Assembly (NCBI RefSeq): GCF_964340395.1 | Contig: NC_135562.1 | Coordinates: 19,005,626 to 19,069,625, forward strand | Reading direction: 5' to 3' | Length of the DNA stretch: 64,000 nucleotides | Origin: Glandiceps talaboti | Taxonomy: Eukaryota > Hemichordata > Enteropneusta > Spengelidae | In this document: piece after piece, positions 1-13,921 of the stretch | Layout of the letters: each line of letters opens with the position of its first letter | Position numbering within the stretch: the first letter of the stretch is position 1 | Translations under genes and position numbers: made by a program | The notes under the pieces: generated by a model | What the model saw: the letters and a program-made list of their open reading frames with translations, nothing else | What the model was told of the DNA's origin: nothing | Databases searched by the model: none

Positions 1-484
1 GTTGATGTAGGACATTGCTTGATAAGAAAAACAACGACAAATCTCTGGTCATCATCGTAAAGTATCCACCAACGCTTCAGCGAAAAAACTATGCTCTAAC
101 TTGTGAGCGAGAATTATCTCTGGGCTAAAGTACTCAATCCTCGTATCATGCACTTGGCGTTTGACAATCATAATTGAGATCCAGAATTATCTCACAATAC
201 AATTTAATGGTGTGTATGTTTACGGACTGAATTCGGGCAGACAGTCAACAAATGTAGTAGATTATATTTTATGACTGATAATAACGACATTATGGGCCGT
301 GATTATATATTGACCGTGTACTATCCGTAACGTCAACACCGTACTATCAGTCAATAATTATACCGATTTACGACATGTCAATATACTAAAGGAGGGTGCG
401 GTCAACTCACCAAAAGTAAACAGACATGTAAAATGATATGAGAATAGTGCTAAGTATCTAGATGTAAGTTATTGACCCTGGCGT

Positions 485-585
485 TAGCCTGGAATCCATG
501 CGAATGGGGGTTTGAATTCGTTATTTCCAAATCATGAGCTCGAGGAATCAAAATTCAAAATCCCAATTCGCCTGGATTCTAGGCT
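485..585. repeat. Palindromic MITE-like element (TAGCCTGGA ends)
   Basis: The left end begins TAGCCTGGAATCCATGCG and the right end reads CGCCTGGATTCTAGGCT, an imperfect inverted repeat of about 35 bp per arm. A related palindrome with the same ends lies at 8099-8187, so this looks like a dispersed non-autonomous DNA element. No transposase is present. Confidence 0.5.
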
Positions 586-1057
586 TTCCTAGTGTTGGTT
601 TAGAGTAACTTATTCGGGAATAATATTCGTACATTTGTGTATCTTGTATTATTATAGCAATAGCTTATATTAGAGTCAACTCGCGTATAGTCTAGTTCCT
701 ATACGGTATCATTATGATTTACACCTCCACTCAGACGTGGTTTCGTTAGAGACCACGGGGGCATCCAGACTAACTCGTGTAGCTATTTTGACTGTCGTCG
801 ACGACTTCCCGCATAGTGAACATCCCCATACGACTTGTCTCTAGGCTGTATATTGCAGGTATTGATTGCAGGCAGAATATCATTGCCACTCACCGTTGTG
901 AGTCTAGCATACACTAACCCAGTCCATACCAGACCACGTTGGCATCCAGACTAACAAACCCTAACCCAGATCTTAACCCTAATCATATAGTTGCGAGTGT
1001 ACTGCCCTGTTAACAGTAATGTTACATATATTCGGTTAAAATAAGTTTCAAAATATT

Positions 1058-1207
1058 ATGGGGGTCACCATACAAATTATTTGGATAGAGATGAAAATGA
1101 CAGTCATTTCGATGAATCCAACATGGCCGCCGAATTCTGTGTTGATTCTATGGGAAACTAAAATATTGATGGTTTACTTGACAACAAGATGGTGACCCCC
1201 CCCCCCC
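1058..1207. repeat. Small element with terminal inverted repeats
   Basis: GGGGGTCACCAT near the left end is mirrored by ATGGTGACCCCC at the right end, about 140 bp apart. The interior is non-coding. The right arm runs into a C homopolymer, so its outer edge is uncertain. Confidence 0.35.
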
Positions 1208-1794
1208 TCCCAATCTTTTATCTGGCAAAGTTTGGAGATAATTTAAAATAACTTTGATTTCAGGGAAATTTGTCTCGAAAGCGCCTTACAACACTGTAAC
1301 ATAACAACATATACTACGTGTGCTAGTAGATTGATCCAATATGACCTTATGATTCCTACTGGATGTTTATGCGAGGTGCTAAGTTCCTATGGCCTTGGCT
1401 TCACTTCTTTGAAGGACGTATATTTTTGTTGTTAAGGACGTGTTAACGCTACTCAAATGTCATTTGTAAGTACGCGAGAAAATTATAACAAAAACTTTTG
1501 GAATCGAGTGACATTTTGCAACTTCATAGAATGAGTGTCTTGCGTCAATACGGGTTCACCTATACCACACGTATGTATAGAAAGTTGAAAACACTTCAGA
1601 ATCTTTACAAATAGAGGACGACTAGGCATGTTCAGACTGTTGAATTGTCCTCAATAATATTCTTATCATGTAATTATGTCAGATTGTAAAAGTAACTAAA
1701 CAAACGTCATAAGTATTTAATACATGTTAAAGGTCGATATACATAGTGGTAATGTTAGAGTGTGCAGTCTAATTTGATTTGAGGCGGCGGCGTT

Positions 1795-2103
1795 GCTGTT
1801 GTTCTTGTTGTTGTTATTGTTGTTGTTCCTGTTGATTTTGTTCTTGTTTTTGTCGTTATTTGTATTACTATTATTGTCTTTGTCATTGCATTGTTGTTGT
1901 TGTTCTTGTTGTGTTTGTTTATGGTTACCTTTGGTGTCGTTGTTGGATTTGGTGTTGTTGGATTTGCAGTTCTTATTCATGTCATCGTTGTTTTGTTGTC
2001 GTACTTGTTGTTGTTGTTGTTGTTGTTGTTGTTGCTGTTGTTGTTGTTGTTGTTGTTGTTGTTGTCGGTGGTGGTGGTGGTGGTGTCGCTGCTGTTGTTG
2101 TCG
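1795..2103. repeat. TTG-rich trinucleotide microsatellite
   Basis: This is an impure TTG tract, with the purest (TTG)n at about 2005-2065 followed by GGT and GCT units. Long open frames here encode only poly-Leu, poly-Cys, poly-Val or poly-Asn and are artefacts of the triplet repeat. Confidence 0.85.
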
Positions 2104-2281
2104 CCGAAATATGCTTCATTTATAGACACAATAGTTGTTTGCAATGTGAGGTCGACCATAGATCTTTTTGGGGTCGCCGCCAAGATCTATAGGTCGACCA
2201 TCATGCTATATTTGTCGCCGTTAGTCTAAAATGTAGTCGTGTGCCGAGAGCAGGCAAAATATCCCTATATGACTGAATTCT

Positions 2282-2336
2282 AAGCTACATCGTCGTCGCC
2301 ATCATCATCATCGTCGTCGTCGTCGTCGTCGTCGAG

Positions 2337-2393
<57 letters not shown>
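2282..2393. repeat. CGT then TTG microsatellite
   Basis: Runs of CATCGT/CGT triplets (about 2285-2335) pass into a pure TTG tract to 2391. Confidence 0.85.
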
Positions 2394-4762
2394 CTAAACG
2401 ACTAAATGTGTGTCCATGTTATAAGGTTTATGCTAGAGACTGGTTTGTTTATAGTTTCATTTCAAATGTCTAAATACAGAAATGCATATAAATCTTTTAA
2501 GCTTCAAACTGTGTTTGTTGACATGTGTTACTTGACACATGATATACCTATCCAGCAGGAAAGACAGACAAAAATGTGAAGGGTTTGCCAATAATATAAT
2601 TGTTCCCATACCTAAGGTTAAGACTGAATATGTCACAGGCGAGCATTCTCATTTGAAGGTGCAGTTTTTTGAGGAATAATCACATCGTCGAATGAGGTCT
2701 TCACCTACTCTATAGAGGCTTTTAAAAGAGAACTTAAGAAAGAAATATTTTAATGTGTATTTGCTGTTGTATTTTATTGCACATTTTGTTGCATGTTTGT
2801 TTGTTCTGTTTTTAACTTTTCAGTTCAAATAAAGTTTTTTTCTTGAATTGTTTGTCGTCAGTTTTCTTTGTATGGCTGTACATCTTGTACAGAAGGAATC
2901 ATTTGGAAGCAAGTATTTTTGCACTGTTGAAATGTTTCCTCTGTATATGAAAGACAAATAAATAAAATAAATAAATAAACAAATAAATAACATCTGTGAA
3001 CAGCGTACACGGGAGGTTCGCGTCCACAAAATTACATCACGCTCCCACGCTCAATGCATTTCGAGTGTTACGCAGCACGGCTTTTCATTCACTACACTAT
3101 TTTTAGTATGTAGCGTCTCGCTTACTTACCAATGAAAGGTGGATGGTGGAAAGGGATTTGCCTTCCCCTACATAACAAACCTAACCATGTCGTAAAAGTA
3201 GATCGGTTGTCAAACAGCGATGACGTATCTAGTACACTACTGTAGCTGAGGCACCCCCCCCCCCCCCCCCGCCGTGTTCAAAATCAGTAGTAAACTCTAG
3301 GGTCATTTTACTACTTTTTAAGTTTTTTAAGCTGACACGTCTTTTACTCATTTTTCATTATAAATCCTACACATATTTGATCAGTGTGTTTGGATCGGTG
3401 TCGGATATCTCAATTTCATTTTCCTTCTGGCGAGACTAAGTATCGGTAATTTAAAACGACTAGTTAATCAACTTTTTTTCCCGACTGCCATTAGTGCTTT
3501 TAGTTTCATTTTTTTGTCAAAGAAACAGAAATTGTATTGCGTGGCCCAAGTAGGGTAAGAGTGTTGACCGAATGTATTAATAGAGACGCAATATCAACAC
3601 TGCAAACAACGGCAAACCATCACACACGACATTAATGATGAATGTATCGACATATATCAGCTAAAAAGTAAACCCTTGACGCCGTCTCAAGAAGTAGAGT
3701 TACGTAGAGACAGAGAGGTGAAATATCATACTCTGTCAATGCTACATAAAATTACCATTCGTCAACCTACATTCATTTTCTCAGAACAAAGCTAGCAATA
3801 AATTAAATTTGAAAAAAAAGAACGAGGAAATGAATATTCAATAAGTATATAGAATAAGTAGTTTTTTGTAAACAACGATTCCCTTATTTTCCTTCGTATG
3901 TTGCCGTTTGTTTTCGATTTTGTCGTTCCAGGTGTGAATGATCCTCGGATGAGACAAACACTCAAAGAACGACAAAACCGAAAACAAACGACAGTATACG
4001 AACGAAATAAAGGTAAATAAGAGAATCGAGCCACAATCCTAGATTCTAATCAGTTCGGTAAACACGTTATGAAATAAATGTTGATTATATATGATCAATA
4101 GATAACATACAATGTATCAAGTAGGACACGGGTATATAATACATACATCAATCAATCAACACACCAGATCGATTATTCAAATAGAGATTAATATTTTAAT
4201 CAGTGTTTCTAGGAAGAAACAACTCGTGTGTCGCTCCATGTGTTTCCATGGTAAGCATGCATGTTACATCATCTTGAATACTAATTCGGATTACTTGATG
4301 ATATTCAAAGTTCTATAATTCGAAATACAAATCCCTGCATTTTCTCTTTCTCTCTCTTATTTGAAGAGATTGGTTTTGATATGTCGTGTTTGTTGAAGCT
4401 ACGATCAAATGGGTTGACATCGACGAACGTACGTTCTACAATGCGAATGTGCGCCTTTATAATATTAGGAACTGCTATGTCCAAAATAATACTTATTTTG
4501 GAATGACTGTACAAATGACCGGTGACTTCTATCAACGTTCGTTATACAAAATAAAAGAAAGAATTACATGTAATTTTGGTCTCTAGCTTGTAGTAGACTG
4601 TGTACTTTTTATGCGATAGCGAGGAGATAGTAGAGGCCTAGAAGTGACGATTGATTTATTGTTATTGAAAAGCCGTACAGATATCATCATTGTCTTACTT
4701 TATTTTGGTAATGTTACCACTTTTCCTGACATCCTGTTTCATTGTACAATTTTTATTTAAAA
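2394..4762. other. Gene-free DNA
   Basis: I see no exon. Contents include an AAAT/AAAC-rich patch near 2955-2985, a C-run at 3254-3270, and a long hairpin at 3876-4028. Confidence 0.5.
3876..4028. repeat. Long hairpin (inverted repeat)
   Basis: The left arm (about 3876-3929) and right arm (about 3967-4028) are complementary over about 50 bp with a few mismatches and one gap. Matching cores are CGTTTGTTTTCGATTTTGTC on the left and its near complement on the right. A spacer of about 38 bp separates them. It is MITE-like and lacks coding capacity. Confidence 0.6.
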
Positions 4763-5095
4763 TTAAAGCTGCACTAGATACAACTGGAACTTAAAAAAAA
4801 ATTGGTGTTTTTTTAACTGTAATGATTTACTCATAATATCGTACACCCTGAACAATATTACATGTAAATCACCTATGGTGCACATGTTTGTGTAGCAGTA
4901 CACATTGTTTGGTGCAATATATCCATTGAAATTAATGTTTCGGTCCGCACCCCAAAATCAGCGCCCCAGTGAATCATTATTCCAGCGTATTACAATAATA
5001 GTTTTATATAAAATAGACCTCTAATTATCATGTACAATATCTAATTATTGGTATTTTAACAATTTTCAGTGAATATAATGTTGGTTGTCTGATGG
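4763..5095 (+). repeat. Interspersed repeat family A, copy 1
   Basis: It begins TTAAAGCTGCACTAG and contains the blocks CACCCTGAACA, GGTCCGCACCCCAAAATC and CATGTACAATATCTAATTAT, ending near GTTGGTTGTCTGATG. The same blocks in the same order recur at 43,168-43,495 and at 45,083-46,180. Three copies establish a dispersed repeat; no protein is evident. Confidence 0.7.
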
Positions 5096-5450
5096 CTAGT
5101 TACAACTAGTACAGCATTATAGTATATTACAAGTTGAAGCTTCTAAAGGGTTGGATGGAAACTAATTAGACCACAGTTATCACAACAACACTGACTTTGA
5201 ATTGTGATACCAAGTTCAAGTATTAATTTTGATTTGATGAGAAGCCAGTCATTTTTTGCCATTAATTAATCATATTGAAATTCCCCATACCATTTTTTTA
5301 AATCCTCAAGACCGTCTGTAGAATATACCACGGGCAAGAAATGTGGTAAAAAATTGGGTGACAAATATTTTTCCCAACATTGGATATATTATGCTGGATT
5401 ATACTTACTCAAGTATATTTTTGGAAAATTTGGGAAGAGTAATGACGACT

Positions 5451-5699
5451 AGATAGACCACCATGGATATACCACTACGGATAGACCGCTATGGATAGAC
5501 CGCTATGGGTAGACCACCATGGATATACCACTATGGATAGACCACCATGCATGGATAGACCGCTATGGGTAGACCACCATGGGTAGACCACTATGGATAG
5601 ACCACCATGCATGGATAGACCGCTATGGATAGACCCCCATGCATGAATAGACCGCTATGGATAGACCACCATGCATGCATAGACCGCTATGGATAGTGG
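5451..5699. repeat. GGATAGACCACCAT minisatellite
   Basis: About 15 tandem units of roughly 14-18 bp alternate between GATAGACCACCATG and GATAGACCGCTATG, some with an extra GCAT. A pure local tandem repeat. Confidence 0.85.
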
Positions 5700-8600
5700 T
5701 CTGAGGATATAACGAGAACGAGCAATGAAATGGAATACATCGGTGCCAACAGCCGACTCAGACTTTTGAATACATTTGAAAACGATACATTTCCACAAAT
5801 TCAAGCTGATAAATTACTTTTTTTTCTCGAAACTTAAGGTCATATGACAAATGAAGTTTGCTCATATTCTGTTTGGCTTTACATGGGACTGTACATTAAA
5901 CTTGAAGCTATACGATGGATTTAATTACCAACTTCTACCCTTCTATACATTTTGTACTGGACCTAAGACAAATGGAGTGACTATCAATTCTTGTTTTTCC
6001 ATGAATGTTTGACCCTTTTTTTATTTCAATTTAATTTAAATTCCAGTATTACCAACGGGAGCAAGACCCATTTACAGGCTCCTTAAAATCAAAGTATAGA
6101 TACATAAAATTACATCATGCGCAACACACAGGTGAAGTTACTGACAATAGACACATATCTAACATAATTCAACCACAAATTAATAATAAACTTCAGCTTT
6201 AGACTAGCTTCGATGGAAAGTTGTCACTTGGTGAATTTGTGCCCAAATATTTGCGGAAACTAAAATGAAAGAAAACTCTCTAAAAAAAAGAAGAAAAAAA
6301 ACAGATCGAGACTTCGAACTGTAATGACCTATGGTGAATAATAGGTCACGCCTTCCACATTCTCTTCCTAAAAAAACACGTCATTAATTTTTCCCTGGGG
6401 ACAATTTAATAGAAATTAGACTTTTAGGAATGAAATAAGTTTTCAAATCTTAGGATATTTTTTAATGACATCCAAATATGTAACAAATATGTCCATTAAT
6501 TTTAATTTTAATTCAAATATCCATACGCGACACAGCTGCAAATGATTTCAGATCCGCCATTTTGAATTGTGTCATCAAATTTTGGAAACATAGTTTTCAA
6601 ACGGAAAAGAGACTATGATTGTATTTTTGGATGCAATGTATTCTTACCTATCTCCTGACCTTAGACCTTGAGAGTGATGATAAAAAGTTACAAAATGTCG
6701 TCCTTAGGAAACTAAAATTTGGAGGTGAAACCACTTCGACTTGCTGACAGTAACTTACAAAAGATGGCTATTTTTGAAGGTTGTCTTCGAGATAGCAAAC
6801 CAAATGATTTTGAACACTAAACAATGTTTCCCTATTATCTTGCCTTCTTCATAAACTTCTTCCTCTCTTCACAAATCAAGAGACGGTTACATAATTTCGT
6901 CAGACTTAAATTGAAAGAAGGGTTGATACACAAGCCATGTTTCCTTTCTACCGAATAGCTAGCTCCAGACGATACAATTTAATAGTAGGTCATAAAGTCT
7001 TAAGATATCTCTAAAATGCGGATGTGTCCTTCTTGACTCTAAGTATGAAGGATGGTCTTTTGTCGTCGCCATGGTAACTGAATAGAAAACGTTAACATTT
7101 AATATGCATGAGCTTTCACGATTACATGTGATTATGCGTCGTTAAACCGAGAAAAGTGGGGAAATTCATGAATTAGAATTGCGCTTTCATGCATCAGACA
7201 GTGGGAAAGAATGTCAGCCCTCATTTCCTTAATATTTTGTGATTCTAATCGCGAAAAAATCAGAAATTTTAAACAGATTTCCTCTACAATGTCTATTTCT
7301 ATACTTTGACTCCAAAATGAAGAAGAACTTGTCAAAAATTTCCAATTTTTTGATAAAAATTTTGGTCGAATAATTTAGGCGCGGATATACTTTGACGGTG
7401 CGGTGGAGGTCAAATTACATTATGTGACGAAATGTGGTCCGGTTACTCCATTTTAAGCTGAACTCTTTGTGTTATGAATATGATCATTTTAACTCAAAAT
7501 TTCGACATAATTTCACTGAGGTTGACATCTAAGAATTCAGCCTACACATGTAACGAGTTACGACTGCCAACAAAGTTTACGAAGATATATCAATTTGCTA
7601 GAACAGAAATGATGGGAAAAGTTGCAATACCGTTGAACGAAGAACTCCAGATCAGGAGAACCTGTTGCTGTGAATCTGAAGATCGCCCCCGGCCTTTTCG
7701 TTAACAGCATAGCTATGAGCATGGATCATAAGACCGACATATGTCTGGAGGGATTCGTAAGATAAACAAAACTTAATTAGATGGAAAAACAACCCTAAAT
7801 ATCCCCACCCTTCAGCTGTTTTTAAAAGCTTCGTTGCACATAGTCAACCATGAATAGGTCGCACAGAATGAATATTTCTACCGTGAGGGGAGATGCGCCC
7901 AGGTGAACACACGTGAAATTCCCCACAAATTGTGAGGCATGAACGTACAAGTTTGGACGGTCTTGCGTGTCTTGGGAGTGGGCTATGGTCTCTCCCTGGC
8001 ATACATTTAAAGGGTCCTTTTATATGCTCTTATTTGAAATTCCCTATAACTGCTTGGAAATTTTGTGAAACCACTAAATGCAAAGGACAGCCAATATTTA
8101 GCCTGGAGTCAAATCGTGACGAGATTTTGACTGTATATCGTCTTCCCACAAGACAGACAAAATCCCTACATGATTGATTCTAGGCTATCGCCAACTTAAC
8201 CATTTCGTCCCGTTTGGGGTAGCTATGTATCATTTTACGCTCCTCCGTTGTCCAACATTTACTGTCGTGTGTGCATAACATGCATAACGATGTTCGAAAA
8301 CAGTGTTGTACCAAGAATGCATACACTGAGGCTCAACAAATACCATCGTACCACGGGGTGATACAAAGTACAAAAAACACACAATAACATATTCTCTGTG
8401 TAAGACAGTAATGTGAACTCATACAATTATTAGACGCTGATATTAAATGAAAACTGCACTGTGTCCAAATTGTAACTAATGATATGGAAACCCAATATTT
8501 TCGATCTCTATAGTGAGGCTACTGTCGAAACTGTATTTTGCATCAGCTGGTATTATGTTTTAATGTCAGCTAGGCTTATATCACAACCAGAGCAAACCAC

Positions 8601-11600
8601 CAATAAGGATGTGTTTTGTGACTTTCAAATAAGTGTGTATTTGGTCGGCGTTCATTTGCAAACTAGATAATGACTAACAATTATTTAATACTAGATCTAC
8701 TAAATGTTATGTTTTTGTCATATTCATAGACATATCTTTGTTGGCTTTTTATTTTGCTTACACAGTCGTTGAAGATTCCGAACTCGATTCACATATATGA
8801 AGTAAACTAAGGCAGGTGATAACGAATATAAACTACCTATGAAAATCAGTTCTTAAAATTTCGACCTGGTGATAAAGACCGGAGATATGTGGTCCGATAA
8901 CTCAGACACAGCTTCGTTCAAACTCCGGAGATTTGTCGGAGTTCTCGCAGCGTCTTTTTCCAGAGCAGTGTTAACTTATAAAAATTATTCGATATTAGTA
9001 AATTATTCTACGTGCATTACTCTGGGTGATAGCAACAATGTGACTTTTTAGATCCACACATTTGACTTATGAACTCCATTTATTGACCGACTTGATACTG
9101 TAAATCTCTAGCAGATCAAAGTTTTTACGGATCGTGGTAACTCGACAAGTTGTTGTAAAGCTAAAAATATGTAGTTTGTGGAATCTTGCTTTCCGTAACA
9201 CCCTAGTATATCCATTGTGGTGGCTTTTTAATTTCCTCAAGTAGTAAATCGTCAGCAAGCTATTGCCTTTGTCTGGCTTTACGACCGTCTGTACTAACAC
9301 CGTCGTATATGTGTCATCGCTTGAGTTGAACAAGTATAGTGTGTGTACTGGCTAGGTTTAACCCAACATAAAATAAGTAAATGACAAATAGACAGTCATA
9401 AAACCGTACAAAAGTACACTATATTTGTGTTGGAAAAGCACTTTGCAAGTTGTTTACCCTTTCCACATCTCTGTGTGAACTGCTTAGCACAGTAATACTA
9501 TATTGTCTACACCCAATGTAATGAATTTCGTCTACCTTCCTTTCTCTCTCCCGACAAAGAAAGGACGCTTTCGATCGGTGTTTTTTTATCAAGAAATAAC
9601 CGGTATATTGTTTCTTTCTAGGCGTTTATTGCTGACTGTGAAACAAAGATCAACGATTGCCCGTAAGTTCAGAGAATTCTTGGACAATTTGAGATCTGAG
9701 ATCATTTTTTTGTGGGTGCGATAAGAGTTACGACTTGCAGGGCGACGAGTCACAAGTTTCTGAAATTATTTGAAGAGTCTTTCTCCGGTAAACTACAGAA
9801 ACAATGATAGATGTGTGTAAAGCAATAAGAAACTAATTTGTATGTTTGGCTAAACTTTAGAAGTTAATGAGACGTCCATTGTCCCTAGCGACCTGCTTTC
9901 TACCGTCCGTGGGTAATAGAGAGAGTGTCGCCGGGAACAAATCGAGTTCATACGAAGAGAGTGACAATTGAGCGTTTAGCTTTCAACGTGTCTGTTGGTG
10001 TCTATGTTTGGTTTCTCGACGGAATTCCTGATATTCGGGAGTCAATATTGACTTTGCAACTTGCTACATTTCCAGCATTTTTGGACAAATCCTTCGACTT
10101 TAACATGTTGACTGAGCAATTACCACCGAAAACAACAGGTTTGCCATATTAACGGACCCTCTTTCAGTTCTCTTTTCAGTCCATTTTTTTTGTCTGTGCG
10201 AAGAACTATTGTTATCACTCACAAGCTACTGAGATCGGCTTAAAGCCCATGTCGAACTCGGATGGAATGAACGCAACAAGCGTTAATTTCGAGTAAATAA
10301 TTACAGGTTAAGAGAAATGGCGTAATGAAAGAAATGAAAACAACTTTAGTGAATGGATGATAGGTCTTGAAAAGACTCCCATTGAAAGGAGAGTTTCAAT
10401 TAAGACGAAAGAAAAACTAATTATCCAAAAGAAAGTGGCTGGGTGAGCACCAACAAAATAAAGCAAAACATCATTTTAGGACCCCTCGAAACAGTGGGTC
10501 ATCTCCAACATTAGAATAGAGGTTTGCCAAGTGTTTATTTGAACCTAAATCGCACACTTGGTGGTAATTTCACTGAGTAGTCTAGACGTTGGCCATATGA
10601 GGGCACAAACTCATTTACATCCTTTTCATTCAAGTTTTACTCGGTACAACAGATGTGATTGGAAATATGTTTTAAGCGCCATCGAAGCAGTTACATACGG
10701 ATCGCTTAGGACGACAGCTCGTTGAGTCGAAACGCGCCGGGCATTAAAAACAGCGCAGCAACTGGTGAAATCATGCGAAGTTGATCAATCGCACTTTAAG
10801 TAACATTAAAAAGACTAAGAAAGGGTATTGAAAATAGTCGAACTGGAACAGACCACTGTTCTACATAGAACGTGTATGACAATAAAGAAGTTAATAGAAA
10901 AATGTTTAGATCACCAGGCTGGTGCATGTAGTCGCATACCAATCGCACACACAACGGTCGACTGGGCTTTATCTTGTCTACCACGTCCAGCTCAACTAGA
11001 CCCTCGCTCAGTGCACTTGTAAACTGAGCTATTTCACTAGTCAACGAACGACACACGAGACTGGCTATAAGACAGCGAGGGACTCAGCGATTTATCGCGT
11101 ATAAAATCAGGCCCAACGTGAAAGAACTACACATAGAGATAAAGATCGCTTCAACAACACGAACACATGCATGTCATTTAATTATTTACAGTTGTTAAGA
11201 ATCAAAGCGCGGTCAGTTCGTGAGGGAAATAAATAAATACCAATTTAGCAGTGTAGGTTGGCTATAGCCTGACCGTGCGTGACTGAAATACGTGTATAAG
11301 AACGACGGTGTAAACAGAGGGACAAATTTAAACAGATAATGTGAATGCAGGAACAGTACGCTAAATTCATCAGTTTGTTGTACTCCATGACGAGACTTCC
11401 TTACTTAAGTTACTTCACCATCTTTTAAAATCTCAAGCCGCTTGCTAAATTATGGAAATTATTTTCATATTCTTAACATGTATTGTTTGCTAATAATAAG
11501 TCACTCACCTCTTGTTGTCCCAACGCCTCGATATTTGCTCTCTGATGAAACTAACTGGAGACAAAGCGCGAAGAGAAAGAGTAAAGTCCCAGAGAAATCC

Positions 11601-13920
11601 ATCGTGGATGTAATGTACTCGTTGATCGCATTTAGAAGTACCCCTGTCTATTCCAAATTCTCGAGGCCAGTAAAAAACGTCATTCGTCGTGTTTTCACAC
11701 CATGCTCACCGTGATTTCACAAATATTATATTGAAGAGTATACGTACTGGTTTGTATGATCGTCCAATGAGTCACGAAGCCCGTCCACAATAATAAGGTT
11801 TCAATGCGGCTGTCAAAAGTTCTTACAGTTGACAATTACTCTTTCATTCTTTCATTATATGTACAGAACAATGGTAAAGTAAATGGCTCTTCTATTAAGT
11901 GGCATCTACTCCCGCCTATACCTAAAAAAGGTCTTACAGGTGATAACTCGGAGGAAATCACCGCTTGTGATATTGAAATTTCCCTACGTCATCAAACAAA
12001 TTCCAACACGTAAGATTTCGTTGCCGGGGCAACATCGTGTGTAACTATAACTTGAATAATTTGTATCTTTGCATTCCGGCTGAAGACCATGGGAAATGAC
12101 AACCCGAGAGAATATACAGGTGTGTGGGTAAGCCTATGGGCTTTGATTTGAGCCTTTTTTACATACCGAACAAATATACTGTAATGCTTCATTCTCGGAA
12201 GATTTCTCACCTCAATTTCCGTGAGAAATGGGTTTCTGGGTTTTCCCAACTGTCCATCGCACCGGATAAAGACTCCATTTTCAAATGTGAATATCAAAAA
12301 GAAAATAATTCCTGGTGAAAAAGTGCCTCGCAACGAGTCCCCAGTCACGTGATCAGCTTCAGCATATAGACTGGTTTGGTCTTCAGGGAAATGAAGTATA
12401 TTGACCTAATGAAGCCAGCCCTCTCCTCTTTCAACCTTTACTCTTCGACACCGTGTCCTCAAACTAAAGTATCACCAAGGAAACAAGCTTCAAAATCGCC
12501 ATGACGTCACTTCCTGTACTGTCGCCGAAAAGCAAAACTATTCCCTTGGCGGCTTTGTTACCAAGGCAACCGGAAAGTGTTAAGAACGTTCGGGGGGTGT
12601 GTGTGATTGCTCTTATAACATTGTGTAATCGCCATTTAATAAACCCATGTTTCGATAACACATCCCGTTAGGAATTTTAATTCATACTTTCAAGTACATG
12701 GCATTTTCAAATTGTAAGGCAGGTGTCAATTATTTTCAAGTGGTGGTATTTTATCAAGTTTGGCGCGCTGTCCCGTCGTCGCTACGAAGTACGTACCGGG
12801 ACGTGTCACAAGTATACTAGTTGATTACAACTGCGTACCGAAATGTGTCATGATATATATTTAGGCGGTTTTTTTCAGCTCAAAACGGTACTATCATGTT
12901 CTTTATCTTCTTTTTCCCCTTTTTTGGCGAAAACCAATTAAAATTCGTAATTGTTCGACCATAGGGCGTATTGTCCAAAGTCAGGCGATTCGGTAAGTTA
13001 AGATTCAATTTCGTTCAAAAAAAAAATTGTATAATTTCCATCACCTTACCTTTTGATAATCCATTTACGGTTTACTTCGCTGTAGCTGTTATTGCGCTGC
13101 CTTCGTTCTATCTGTCCACGCAGTGAATTCACAGTTCCATAACATTTACAAATTTTAAAGGTTATTTTTCAAGTTAAAGCGTGGCTTATGGCTTCAGTTT
13201 ATATAGAGCAGACAATAAAGAGAAATAAATTAACATTAGATACTCAATAAATAGCAAATATTTGTAAAGCATATTTCAAAGTTAAATTGGTTTTTAGATC
13301 TAGCTTGGCAACGTTGGTGATATCGCAGGGTTAAGGTATATTCACACTGTATTATTGGCAGAAAGGTAAACGAAAGACCGTGATACCTGCTGGCTGAGAG
13401 CCATTAATACGTAAACTGACACTGCTCGGTCTTACCAACATGTCCCTGGACGAAACTCAGTGTGTTTATAAAAGTCCCGCCTCAGGGCCGGATTGTCAAC
13501 TCTTTATGAATCTGAAAGTATTGTTGAAAAGTAGCGGTACATTAAGCCACAATACCAATCAATTTAGTTCAACAAAGCTGTGCCACCACGTTTTCCTTGG
13601 GAACAATCGCAGCAAAGAAAATATGTCGGGAACGAGACTGACATTTGTCTGGCGCCCCAAGAATGTAGAGATTGCACTAGTACCTGGCGGGAAGATCGCA
13701 ATAATTATAAATAGTTGTCCCTAAATAGACCCTGTGGTATTGGTATGTCAAATCAATTACTAGAGTTTATTCCATTATATGATATTTATCTTCAAAAAAC
13801 TAGATTTGCACGTGATGACGAAAATAACGCATACAATGCAATGGACCCCAAATTGTCGTCTGCCCGACAAAAATCTTGCTAACAGTATTACATGATTCGT
13901 AACTATGGCAATAATAAAAA
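5700..13920. other. Gene-free DNA
   Basis: Short open frames occur throughout, but none shows a recognisable domain, convincing splice sites or support from a neighbour. One palindromic element lies at 8099-8187. I see no RNA gene. Confidence 0.45.
8099..8187. repeat. Palindromic MITE-like element, relative of 485-585
   Basis: It starts TAGCCTGGAGTC and ends GATTCTAGGCTA, matching the terminal sequence of the element at 485-585. The interior differs in length. It is a small non-autonomous element or its remnant. Confidence 0.45.
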
Positions 13921-13921
13921 A

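Larger units (their letters stand above)
1..1785. other. Gene-free repeat-bearing DNA
   Basis: I see no coding exon here. It contains a small palindrome (485-585), a stretch at about 688-760 that recurs near 41,418, a short degenerate CCCTAA-like patch (about 957-985), an element with GGGGGTCACCAT-type inverted ends (1058-1207) and a C-run. Bases 1208-1275 resemble 15,500-15,560, so they are probably part of an old interspersed repeat. Confidence 0.5.

Noticed and set aside
955-990. Interstitial telomere-like CCCTAA repeats
   Set aside because: Only three or four irregular units; too short and degenerate to call.
1793-2229. Overlapping long open frames encoding poly-Leu/Cys/Val/Asn
   Set aside because: They are all readings of one TTG-type microsatellite in different frames.
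11992-12348. 118-codon minus-strand open frame
   Set aside because: No domain, no splice or start support, and an overlapping open frame of similar length on the other strand.
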